From Zoogloeaceae bacterium (lineage in GTDB: Bacteria; Pseudomonadota; Gammaproteobacteria; Burkholderiales; Rhodocyclaceae): DNA of 13,359 nucleotides. How positions within the stretch are numbered: the stretch's first letter is position 1; each line of letters begins with the position of its first letter. Shown in pieces: positions 1 to 6,670 of the stretch. A program made the translations under genes and the position numbers. Where the stretch lies: NCBI GenBank assembly GCA_031278735.1, contig JAITJU010000015.1, positions 1 through 13,359 of the forward strand, written 5' to 3'. The notes under the pieces are model-generated. The model made no database searches. It saw nothing but the letters and a program-made list of their open reading frames with translations, and had not been told where the DNA came from.

Positions 1-615
1 ATGATCCGCTCCGGCATCCTGTGGAGTGACGCCCTGGTGTCGCTGCGCCGCGCCGCGATTGGCTTTCTCATCGGCGCGACGCTCGGCGTGTTGACCGGGC
101 TGCTGACTTCGCGCGTCAAAATTTTTTCCATTGCCCTGAATCCCTTGTTCAATCTGCTGCGGCCAATTCCGGCAATCGCCCTGGTTCCCATCGCCGTGGT
201 ATGGTTTGGAATCGGCGAACAGTCGAAATACTTCGTCATCGCGTATGCCGTTTTCCTGGCCGTGTGGCTCAGTACACACCATGGCATGGAACATGTGCCG
301 GAAATATATATCAGGGCGGCGCGATCCCTGGGCGCATCGCGCGCGCTCGAATTTTTCCAGGTCGTTATTCCCGCATCCGCGCCGCACATCTTCGCCGGTT
401 TGCGCGTCGGCGCCTCCCTGGCCTTCCTCAGCCTGGTCGCCGCCGAACTGACCGGCGCTTCCGCGGGCATCGGCTACCGCCTTGAGGAAGCGCGGCAATA
501 CATCCTTGTCGATCGCATGTTTGTCGGTTTGGTGGAGTTGGGCGTTTTCGGCGCGACACTGGACGCTATTTTTGTCTGGATTGGCCGCAGGCTCGTGCAC
601 TGGGAACAGGCCTGA
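1..615 (+). CDS. ABC transporter permease, SsuC/TauC type (5' partial)
   Basis: Inner-membrane permease subunit of an ABC importer of the sulfonate/nitrate/taurine class (BPD_transp_1 fold). The 204 residues visible are mostly hydrophobic helices. They include the family segment LNPL..LLRPIPAIALVPIAVVWFGIGE (about residues 46–72) and an EAA-type cytoplasmic loop around RAARSLGASR (about 105–114), which docks on the ATPase. Aligned by eye with the second permease at 1549–2412, about 65 N-terminal residues are missing: the first membrane helix and the periplasmic segment. The ATG at base 1 is therefore probably an internal methionine, with the gene starting upstream of the window. The stop is followed one base later by the ATPase ATG, so the two are co-transcribed. 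The substrate cannot be read from the sequence; the neighbouring allophanate hydrolase hints at a urea-like nitrogen compound. Confidence 0.88.
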   Translation: MIRSGILWSDALVSLRRAAIGFLIGATLGVLTGLLTSRVKIFSIALNPLFNLLRPIPAIALVPIAVVWFGIGEQSKYFVIAYAVFLAVWLSTHHGMEHVPEIYIRAARSLGASRALEFFQVVIPASAPHIFAGLRVGASLAFLSLVAAELTGASAGIGYRLEEARQYILVDRMFVGLVELGVFGATLDAIFVWIGRRLVHWEQA

Positions 616-616
616 C

Positions 617-1552
617 ATGAAATTTCCTTTCCTGACGGCCAAAACCAAGGACTTTCCCGGTTCTGAATTCGAGCGGTCGAATTGTCCGCGGCGCGACAAT
701 GAGGGGCAAGCCATTGTCCCAATCCGGAGTGTCGGCGGCAAACGGATCGAAGCCGCGGAAGGAACGCTTCATCGCGGTTCGCTGGACGCGGGCGCGCTGA
801 TCGAATGCCGGGAACTGGCGCATGTCTATCATACCCGGCTGGGCGAGGAAATCGCGGCGGTCAGGGACATCACGCTCTCCATCGATGCCGGTGAGTTCGT
901 CTGTCTCCTTGGGCCTTCCGGCTGCGGCAAGACGACCCTGCTCAACATGGTGGCGGGGTTTCTGGCGCCAAGCGCGGGGAAACTGCGTCTGAACGGCGAC
1001 GACATTCGTTGTCCCGCGCCGGATCGCGGCGTCGTTTTTCAGGATTATTCGCTCTTTCCCTGGCTGACCGTGGAGGCCAACATCGCCTATGGCCTGCTTA
1101 TGGCGGGCGTGTCGGCCAAAAGGCGCAAGGCCGCGGCCACGGAACTTCTCGAACTTGTCGGTTTGCCGCATATCGGCGCGCAATATCCGTTCGAGCTTTC
1201 CGGCGGCATGAAGCAGCGCGTCGCCATTGCCCGCGCGCTGGCGACGGATCCCGCCGTGCTCCTGATGGACGAGCCGTTCGCCGCTCTGGACGCCATGACG
1301 CGCGAGAGCCTGCAACGGCAATTGCTCGACATTTGGGCGCGCACCCGGAAGACGGTTTTGTTCGTCACGCACAACATCGGCGAAGCCATCTTTCTTGCCT
1401 CGCGCGTCATCGTGCTGTCCGCGAGACCGGGGCGCATCGTGGAAGACATCCGCTTGCCGGAGAATTTCCGCCCAAGGAAACGAACATCGCCGGAATTCAA
1501 CCGGCTCTATGAACGCCTGGCGAAGGCCATCGGCGTGGAGGGAACCGAATGA
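617..1552 (+). CDS. ABC transporter ATP-binding protein, SsuB/TauB type
   Basis: Cytoplasmic ATPase that powers the importer formed with the flanking permeases. All nucleotide-binding motifs are present in the 311-residue product: Walker A GPSGCGKTT (99–107), Q-loop VVFQDYSLFPW (Gln142), signature LSGGMKQR (194–201), Walker B VLLMDEP (214–220) and the H-loop His252. The ATG at 617 sits one base after the upstream stop. It is the only in-frame start I can see before the ABC domain, so about 60 residues precede the usual family start near IECRELAHVYH (62–72). That leader is polar, carries no recognisable domain, and is absent from typical 260–270-residue SsuB/TauB proteins. The stop overlaps the next gene's start as ATGA at 1549–1552, indicating translational coupling. 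The ATPase class is certain; the transported substrate is unknown. Confidence 0.92.
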   Translation: MKFPFLTAKTKDFPGSEFERSNCPRRDNEGQAIVPIRSVGGKRIEAAEGTLHRGSLDAGALIECRELAHVYHTRLGEEIAAVRDITLSIDAGEFVCLLGPSGCGKTTLLNMVAGFLAPSAGKLRLNGDDIRCPAPDRGVVFQDYSLFPWLTVEANIAYGLLMAGVSAKRRKAAATELLELVGLPHIGAQYPFELSGGMKQRVAIARALATDPAVLLMDEPFAALDAMTRESLQRQLLDIWARTRKTVLFVTHNIGEAIFLASRVIVLSARPGRIVEDIRLPENFRPRKRTSPEFNRLYERLAKAIGVEGTE

Positions 1553-2412
1553 GCATCGCATTGATTTTCAAAGGATTTTTTGCGCATACCCTGCGCGAGC
1601 TGTTATCAAGACACGCTTTCCGGCTTGGCGCGCTCGGTTTGCTGTCGTTCGCCATTCTTTGGGAAATCGTCAGCCGCAGCGGCTGGATCAATCCCGTCAT
1701 GTTGCCCGCGCCTTCCGTGATTGCCCGTTCGAGCGTGGAACTGGCGGCCAACGGCGAATTGCAGCAGCACGTGCTCAATAGCCTGTGGCGAGCCTTCCTG
1801 GGTTTTGCCATCGGCTCCATTCTTGGTCTTCTGCTGGGCGTCGCCATGGCGCGCCTGCCCCGGCTCCACAGTCTTTTGAATCCCCTGGTGCAAATCTTCC
1901 GCGCCATTCCCTCGCTTGCTTTCGTGCCGCTGGCGATTTTCTGGTTCGGAATCGGGGAAACTTCCAAGGTGATTCTTATCGCATTCGGTGTTTTTTTTCC
2001 GGTTTGGGTCAACACCTATCTTGGCGCGCGCGACACGAATCCTTTGTTCAGCCGCGCCGCCGCGAGTCTGGGGGCGCGCGGCTGGCGCATGCTGGTGTTT
2101 CTCATCCTGCCCGCCGCGCTTCCATTCATCATTGCCGGCACGCGGATTGCGCTTGGCAGCGCGCTGGTGCTGCTCGTTGCCTCGGAATTGACGGGCGCGC
2201 AGTTTGGCGTGGGCTACCTGATTCAGATGTCGCAGCAGGTTTTTCGCGTGGATCATATGTTCGTCGGATTGATTACCCTGGGTCTGCTGGGTTTTCTGTT
2301 CGATTACCTGTTCGTCTGCGGTCTGCGGAAATTTCTGCCCTGGTACGGCGCCGAAAACAATCACGCCAACGGAACCCGCCGAATGGATGGCCTGAAATCA
2401 GGCCAGGATTGA
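1549..2412 (+). CDS. ABC transporter permease, SsuC/TauC type
   Basis: Second permease of the same ABC importer, full length at 287 residues. A first membrane helix (about 26–43) is followed by a periplasmic segment with the typical MLPAPS motif (51–56). The core begins near residue 75 and contains NPLVQIFRAIPSLAFVPLAIFWFGIGE (111–137). The EAA-type loop RAAASLGARGWR is at 169–180, followed by LPAALPFIIAG (187–197) and ASELTGAQFGVGYL (211–224). A GGAGGG Shine–Dalgarno-like stretch at 1537–1542 lies 6 bases before the ATG, supporting the start. The ATG overlaps the ATPase stop (ATGA). It resembles the first permease closely in the core but is clearly a different paralogue, suggesting a heterodimeric membrane channel. 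A polar tail of about 20 residues follows the last helix. The amidase gene begins 10 bases after the stop. Confidence 0.92.
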   Translation: MSIALIFKGFFAHTLRELLSRHAFRLGALGLLSFAILWEIVSRSGWINPVMLPAPSVIARSSVELAANGELQQHVLNSLWRAFLGFAIGSILGLLLGVAMARLPRLHSLLNPLVQIFRAIPSLAFVPLAIFWFGIGETSKVILIAFGVFFPVWVNTYLGARDTNPLFSRAAASLGARGWRMLVFLILPAALPFIIAGTRIALGSALVLLVASELTGAQFGVGYLIQMSQQVFRVDHMFVGLITLGLLGFLFDYLFVCGLRKFLPWYGAENNHANGTRRMDGLKSGQD

Positions 2413-2422
2413 ATTCTTTTGG

Positions 2423-3817
2423 ATGAAAATCATCATGAACGCTTCCTTCGATTTACGCCTTGAACCCCTTGCCGACCGCTATCGCGCGGGCGACATCACG
2501 CCGCGGCGGCTTGTCGCCCAACTACGTGAAAAAGCGCTCCGTCTCAATGACGAATATCACGTTTTCATCCATCTTTTGAGCCTGGAGGAGATGGAGCCTT
2601 ATCTTGCCGCGCTGGAGGAGCGCCGCCCCGACGATCTGCCGCTCTACGGCGTCCCTTTCGCCGTCAAGGACAGCGTCGATCTCGCGGGCGTTCCCACCAC
2701 CGCCGCCTGTCCGGCCTTTGCGTATACGCCGGGCGCCTCCGCCACGGTCGTGCGCCAGTTGATCGATCTGGGCGCGATACCCCTGGGAAAAACCAATCTC
2801 GACCAATTCGGCACTGGAGTAAACGGAACGCGTTCGCCCTATGGCGAGTGCAGGAACAGTGTGCATCCGGATTATCCTGCCGGCGGGTCGAGTTCCGGCT
2901 CGGCGTTGGCGGTTGCGCTGGGTCTCTCCAGTTTCGCGTTGGGCACCGATGTCGGCGGCAGCGGCAGGATACCCGCCGCGCTGAACAATCTCGTCGGGCT
3001 GAAAACGAGCAAGGGTATCCTTTCGGATGCGGGTCATGTCCCCATTTGCCGCTCGCTGCAATGCATCACCTATTTCACGAGCACCGCCGCCGAGGCGAGC
3101 CGTCTGCTCGCGCTCACCGCCCTGGACAAGCCCGACCCGGCGGACGCTTACAGCCGCGCCAACCCGGCGTGGAACGACGGCAAGGCTTTTGGGGTAATCC
3201 CCAGGACTTTCCGCTTCGGTCTTCCCCAATATCCCGAATTCATGGGCTGCGCCGAAAGCGCCGCGATTTTCGCGCGCGTCGCGGCGCGCTTGCGCGCGCT
3301 CGGCGGAGAAGCCGTCGAAATCGACTTCACCCCATTCGCGGAAGCCTCGCGCCTGTTGTTTGGCGGTCCGTGGCTGGCGGAACGGTATGGCGGCAGCCTG
3401 GGCGCGTTCATGGAAGACAATCCGCAGGCGCTGCTGCCCGTGATCCGCGAAGTGCTGGCGCCCGCTCGCGAAATCACGGGCGTCGCTGTTTTCCGCGCCC
3501 TGCATCGCTTGCAGGAATTGAAAGCGCAATGCGACCGCCTCATCAAGGATCTCGATTGCATCCTCACGCCCGCGTATCCGCGTCCGGCAACGCTCGCCGA
3601 ACTCCACGCCGAACCGATCCGGCGCAACCTGGAACTGGGCTTCTATTCCAGTTTCATGAACCTGCTCGACTATGCTGCCGTCGCCGTCCCCGCCGGTTTC
3701 CTGCAAAACGGCCTGCCTTCCGGCGTCACCCTCTTTGGCCAGGCGTTTTCCGACCAGCGCCTGCTTTCCTTCGCGCACGCCCTGCAAGGGGAAATCCGGT
3801 CGCCTCGCCGGTATTGA
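2423..3817 (+). CDS. Allophanate hydrolase-like amidase (AtzF type, amidase domain only)
   Basis: Amidase-signature enzyme, most like the N-terminal domain of allophanate hydrolase, which releases ammonia from allophanate (urea-1-carboxylate). The Ser–cisSer–Lys triad is placed by spacing: Lys82 in PFAVKDS, cis-Ser156 in GGSSSGS (154–160) and nucleophile Ser180 in GTDVGGSGR (174–182). AtzF-type features include VPTTAACPAFAYTP (90–103), GKTNLDQFGTG (122–132) and GTRSPYG (135–141). At 464 residues it lacks the roughly 150-residue C-terminal domain of full AtzF proteins (about 600 residues), which in Kluyveromyces allophanate hydrolase acts on the second step. The residues before the nucleophile read DVGGS, where AtzF-type enzymes usually have DTAGS. 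ATG 2435 is an alternative start; no clear ribosome site decides. Position 10 bases after the transporter genes suggests it acts on the imported compound or its product. A related amidase such as biuret- or carboxybiuret-type AtzE is less likely. Confidence 0.8.
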   Translation: MKIIMNASFDLRLEPLADRYRAGDITPRRLVAQLREKALRLNDEYHVFIHLLSLEEMEPYLAALEERRPDDLPLYGVPFAVKDSVDLAGVPTTAACPAFAYTPGASATVVRQLIDLGAIPLGKTNLDQFGTGVNGTRSPYGECRNSVHPDYPAGGSSSGSALAVALGLSSFALGTDVGGSGRIPAALNNLVGLKTSKGILSDAGHVPICRSLQCITYFTSTAAEASRLLALTALDKPDPADAYSRANPAWNDGKAFGVIPRTFRFGLPQYPEFMGCAESAAIFARVAARLRALGGEAVEIDFTPFAEASRLLFGGPWLAERYGGSLGAFMEDNPQALLPVIREVLAPAREITGVAVFRALHRLQELKAQCDRLIKDLDCILTPAYPRPATLAELHAEPIRRNLELGFYSSFMNLLDYAAVAVPAGFLQNGLPSGVTLFGQAFSDQRLLSFAHALQGEIRSPRRY

Positions 3818-3963
3818 AAGTCGTCCGTTTTTCAGGTAAGTTCTGCGCCGCGCGAGAGCGGTTCTTTTATGCCGCGCGTCTGGATTCGTTTTCGCGGGCG
3901 GCGCGCGCGGCATTTCCTGACGTTTGCCGCAGACGCCTTTTCTTTCTTCCCTTGAATGTCCTC
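3818..3963 (+). promoter_or_regulatory. Amidase–pgk spacer with possible weak promoter
   Basis: A 146-base gap separates the amidase from pgk. A candidate −35 TTGAAA (3814–3819, overlapping the amidase stop) is followed 17 bases later by TAAGTT (3837–3842), only a partial match to a −10 box. No ribosome-binding site precedes the pgk ATG. The spacer also carries the inverted repeat listed separately. I see no remnant of the missing AtzF C-terminal domain in any of its forward frames. The promoter call is tentative. Confidence 0.25.
3869..3913 (+). repeat. Perfect 10-bp inverted repeat upstream of pgk
   Basis: ATGCCGCGCG at 3869–3878 is matched exactly by its reverse complement at 3904–3913, with a 25-base interval. 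As RNA it could form a stable GC-rich stem in the pgk leader. No T-run follows directly, so it is not a standard intrinsic terminator. It could be a leader structure, an operator or chance in GC-rich DNA. Confidence 0.5.
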
Positions 3964-5148
3964 ATGCCCGTCAAAAAACTTACTGATTTGCGCGAACTTT
4001 CCGGCAAGCGCGTCTTTATCCGCGCCGATCTGAACGTCCCGCAGGACGAAGCGGGCAACATTACCGAAGATACGCGCATAAAGGCGTCGTTGCCGTCGAT
4101 TCAGTATGCGCTCGCGCAGGGCGCCGCGGTGATGGCGACTTCGCATCTGGGGCGTCCCGCGGAAGGACGGGTGGGGCCGGAAGATACGCTGTCGCCGATT
4201 GCCGTTCGGCTCTCCCAACTGCTGCAAAAGCCGGTGCGCCTGTTGCGGGACTGGGTGGCGGGCGGTTTTACGCTCATGCCGGGCGAAGTCGTGCTGCTGG
4301 AAAACTGTCGCTGCAACGTGGGTGAAAAAAAGGACAGCGAGGAATTGGCGCGCAAGATGGCCGCGCTCTGCGACGTTTATGTAAACGACGCCTTTGGTGC
4401 CGCGCACCGCGCCGAGGCCACCACGCACGGCATTGCCCGTTTTGCGCCTGTCGCCTGCGCGGGCATCCTGATGAGCGCGGAGATCGACGCGCTTTCCCGC
4501 GCCCTGCGCGCTCCGGCGCGCCCCCTGGTCGCCGTCGTCGGCGGCGCGAAAGTTTCCTCGAAACTCACCATCCTGCGATCCCTGGCGGAAAAGGTCGATC
4601 AGCTGATCGTTGGCGGCGGCATCGCCAACACTTTTCTGCTGGCTTCCGGCAAGCGCATCGGCGAATCGCTGGCCGAACCCGACCTGGTCAAGGAAGCGCA
4701 CGTGATCATGGATGTCATGCGCGCGCGCGGCGCGGATGTGCCTCTGCCGGTCGACGTGGTGGTGGCCGACGAGGTTTCGGCGCTGGCGCGCGCCAACAAG
4801 ATTTCCGTCGATGAAGTGGGCCCGCATGACCGCATTCTGGATGTCGGCCCCAAGAGTGCCGCGCATCTGGCGCAGATTGTCGCTCACGCCGGCGCCATCG
4901 TCTGGAACGGTCCCGTCGGCGTGTTTGAATACGCGCAATTCGCGGGCGGCACCAAAATGCTCGCTTCCGCCATTGCCCACTCGCAGGCCTTTTCCATCGC
5001 CGGCGGCGGCGATACCTTGGCCGCCATCGCCAAATTCAACATCGCCAGCGACGTGGGGTACATCTCCACGGGCGGCGGCGCGTTTCTGGAATTCCTCGAA
5101 GGCAAGACCCTGCCCGCGATAGAGGTGCTGGAAGCGCGGTTTTCATGA
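3964..5148 (+). CDS. pgk: Phosphoglycerate kinase
   Basis: Cytoplasmic glycolytic and gluconeogenic enzyme interconverting 1,3-bisphosphoglycerate plus ADP with 3-phosphoglycerate plus ATP. The 394-residue product has the usual bacterial length and all hallmark segments: RADLNVP (20–26), SHLGRP (60–65), VNDAFGAAHR (140–149), VVGGAKVSSKL (191–201), the nucleotide-binding VGGGIANTF (216–224), WNGPVGVFE (314–322) and GGGDTLAA (347–354). The segment ENCRCNVGE (113–121) replaces the commoner ENxRFxxGE. The ATG at 3964 gives the canonical N terminus, although no Shine–Dalgarno sequence is visible; an in-frame TTG at 3952 would add four residues. The reading frame stays open far upstream, but that stretch is a shadow of the amidase gene. 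The neighbours are not the gap, pyk or fba genes that often accompany pgk. The stop overlaps a spurious ATG (ATGA, 5145–5148). Confidence 0.97.
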   Translation: MPVKKLTDLRELSGKRVFIRADLNVPQDEAGNITEDTRIKASLPSIQYALAQGAAVMATSHLGRPAEGRVGPEDTLSPIAVRLSQLLQKPVRLLRDWVAGGFTLMPGEVVLLENCRCNVGEKKDSEELARKMAALCDVYVNDAFGAAHRAEATTHGIARFAPVACAGILMSAEIDALSRALRAPARPLVAVVGGAKVSSKLTILRSLAEKVDQLIVGGGIANTFLLASGKRIGESLAEPDLVKEAHVIMDVMRARGADVPLPVDVVVADEVSALARANKISVDEVGPHDRILDVGPKSAAHLAQIVAHAGAIVWNGPVGVFEYAQFAGGTKMLASAIAHSQAFSIAGGGDTLAAIAKFNIASDVGYISTGGGAFLEFLEGKTLPAIEVLEARFS

Positions 5149-5229
5149 CGCGCGCCGCCCGCCTCCAGAGCCGAACCGCGCTTCTCGTCGCCCGTCTTCC
5201 GATCCGCCGAAGCAATTCATGCGCTTCCC

Positions 5230-5256
5230 GGAGGCGTTTCGCCCTCTCCCGTTTTT
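5230..5256 (+). terminator. Possible weak intrinsic terminator after pgk
   Basis: GGAGGCG (5230–5236), a TTT loop and CGCCCTCTCC (5240–5249) can pair with two single-base bulges. A CG and then a run of five T (5252–5256) follow. It is well placed to end the pgk transcript before the hda promoter, but the stem is imperfect, so the call is tentative. Confidence 0.35.
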
Positions 5257-5287
5257 CTGGCAAACGCAATGGCCTTGCGGGGACATC

Positions 5288-5296
5288 TGTTAGAAT
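5288..5296 (+). promoter_or_regulatory. Extended −10 promoter of the hda operon
   Basis: TG-T-TAGAAT at 5288–5296 fits an extended −10 sigma-70 element. No good −35 is seen 16–18 bases upstream, which is acceptable for an extended −10. Transcription would start near 5302–5304, about 20 bases before the ATG at 5322. This supports that start over the ATGs at 5145 and 5295. Confidence 0.6.
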
Positions 5297-5321
5297 GGGC
5301 AACCTTGTTTTGCGAGCCGTC

Positions 5322-5981
5322 ATGCGTCAATTGCTTCTCGATCTGTTGCCGGAAACGCCGCCTTCCCTGGAAAATTTCGTGCCGGGCGGCAACCGGGAAG
5401 CCTTGTCTGCCTTGGCGATGTGGCTGGCGCGGCGCGGCGGGGAACCCTGTCTGCTGTTGTGGGGAGGAGCGGGTTCCGGCAAGACGCATTTGTTGCGCGC
5501 CAGCGGCTTTTCCTGCCGCGACGCGCGCGATGACCCGGATTTGACCTCCCTGTCGGAAGCGGCGCGGGACTGGGCAGTGGACAATGTGGAGGCGCTGGGC
5601 GCGACGGGGCAGGGACGGCTTTTCCATTTCATCAACGGCATTCGCGAGAAAGGAAACGGGCGGCTATTGTGCGCGGCGCAATCCGCGCCTTTTCATCTCG
5701 CGCTGCGGGAAGATGTCCGCACTCGGCTGGGGCAGGGACTGATCTATCGCCTTTTGCCGCTTTCCGACGCGGAAAAACTGGCGGCGCTCGCCGCGCAGGC
5801 CAAGAATCGCGCCATGTCCTGTTCGCGCGAGGGTCTGGCTTATTTGCTGCATCACGCCTCACGCGACATGCGCACGCTTTCTTCCCTGATGACGGCGCTG
5901 GATCGTTATTCCCTGGAACACAAGCGTCCCATCACCTTGCCGCTGTTGCGCGAAGTTCTGGCGGCGCCGCCGGAATCCTGA
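5322..5981 (+). CDS. hda: DnaA regulatory inactivator Hda
   Basis: AAA+ protein of the DnaA family that, with the DNA-loaded sliding clamp, stimulates ATP hydrolysis by DnaA and so limits re-initiation of replication. The 219-residue product begins MRQLLLDL: the QLxLxL-like stretch at 3–8 matches the N-terminal clamp-binding motif of Hda. A canonical Walker A GGAGSGKT is at 48–55, more intact than in E. coli Hda. VDNVEAL (86–92) is Walker B-like, RTRLGQG (133–139) holds the likely arginine finger, and RDMRTL (181–186) the sensor-II arginine. It lacks the N-terminal domain and the DNA-binding domain of DnaA. An ATG at 5145 overlapping the pgk stop would add 59 low-complexity, Arg-rich residues, but the promoter at 5288–5296 and the family N terminus favour 5322. 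The next gene starts 2 bases after the stop, giving a compact operon with the HAD phosphatase, pcnB and folK. Confidence 0.9.
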   Translation: MRQLLLDLLPETPPSLENFVPGGNREALSALAMWLARRGGEPCLLLWGGAGSGKTHLLRASGFSCRDARDDPDLTSLSEAARDWAVDNVEALGATGQGRLFHFINGIREKGNGRLLCAAQSAPFHLALREDVRTRLGQGLIYRLLPLSDAEKLAALAAQAKNRAMSCSREGLAYLLHHASRDMRTLSSLMTALDRYSLEHKRPITLPLLREVLAAPPES

Positions 5982-5983
5982 AC

Positions 5984-6646
5984 ATGCAGCTGGCGCTTTT
6001 CGACCTGGACAACACCCTGCTGCGCGGCGATTCGGATTTTGCCTGGGCGGAATTTCTGATCGAGAAGGGCGCGCTGGCGCAGACCACGCAGCGCGCGAAA
6101 AACCAGAAGTTCATGGCCGAGTATGAGGCGGGAACGCTGGACATGGAAGCGTTTCTCGCTTTCCAGCTGGCGCCGCTCGCCGCGCAGCCGCGCGCGACGC
6201 TGGATGCCTGGCGCGAGGAATTCATGGCGGCGAAAGCGCGTCCCATGATCAGTGAAGCGGCGCGGGCAAAAGTGAACGAGCATCAGCGGGCGGGGCATCT
6301 CTGCGCGCTGGTTACCGCAACCAACAGCTTCATCGTCGGCCCCATTGCGCGGGAGTTCGGCATTGCCCATCTGATCGCCACCATTCCGGCCTGCGAGCGG
6401 GGCGCGTTTACCGGCAAGGTGCGCGGCGTCCCGGCCTATCGGGCGGGCAAGGTGGCGCGGGTGGAGGATTGGCTGGAAGCGCAGGGATTGTATTGGGGCA
6501 GTTTCACGGCAAGCTGGTTTTACAGCGATTCCCACAACGATTTGCCGCTGCTGGAAAAAGTGCGCCATCCCGTCGCGGTGAACCCGGATGCGCGCCTGGC
6601 CAAAATCGCCGCCGAGCGCGGCTGGGAGATAATCGAACTGTGCTGA
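5984..6646 (+). CDS. HAD superfamily subfamily IB phosphatase (SerB-like)
   Basis: Predicted cytoplasmic phosphatase of HAD subfamily IB, related to phosphoserine phosphatase, using a covalent aspartyl-phosphate intermediate. The 220-residue product shows all four motifs: motif I FDLDNTLL with Asp7 (nucleophile) and Asp9; motif II VTATNS (110–115); the motif III lysine, probably Lys156 in AGKV; and motif IV YSDSHNDLPLL (180–190) with Asp182 and Asp186. An alpha-helical cap lies between motifs I and II. The physiological substrate is not evident; family members in this position are usually annotated only as HAD-IB hydrolases, so a serB name is not justified. It begins 2 bases after hda and is followed by pcnB after a 24-base gap. 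This order is typical of betaproteobacteria. Confidence 0.9.
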   Translation: MQLALFDLDNTLLRGDSDFAWAEFLIEKGALAQTTQRAKNQKFMAEYEAGTLDMEAFLAFQLAPLAAQPRATLDAWREEFMAAKARPMISEAARAKVNEHQRAGHLCALVTATNSFIVGPIAREFGIAHLIATIPACERGAFTGKVRGVPAYRAGKVARVEDWLEAQGLYWGSFTASWFYSDSHNDLPLLEKVRHPVAVNPDARLAKIAAERGWEIIELC

Positions 6647-6670
6647 CCCTTTTTTGTTTTCCGTATATTC

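Noticed and set aside
566..1561. Long minus-strand open frame opposite the ATPase
   Set aside because: It mirrors a clear ABC ATPase, has no recognisable domain and is biased in composition, as expected of a GC-rich antisense shadow.
2522..3913. 463-codon minus-strand open frame opposite the amidase
   Set aside because: Low-complexity Arg/Gln/Gly-rich shadow of the amidase gene; no motif.
2848..3963. Long in-frame extension upstream of pgk
   Set aside because: It reads the amidase gene in another frame as Arg-rich sequence; pgk has its normal N terminus at 3964.
3818..3963. Frameshifted remnant of the AtzF C-terminal domain
   Set aside because: Forward-frame translations of the spacer do not resemble that domain and the gap is too short to hold it.
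1..3963. Guanidine-I (ykkC) riboswitch
   Set aside because: I looked because of the transporter–allophanate hydrolase context, but no non-coding leader of adequate size exists before these genes in the window; one could lie upstream.
6664..6669. TATATT as a pcnB −10 box
   Set aside because: It ends one base before the ATG, so transcription would begin inside the coding sequence.
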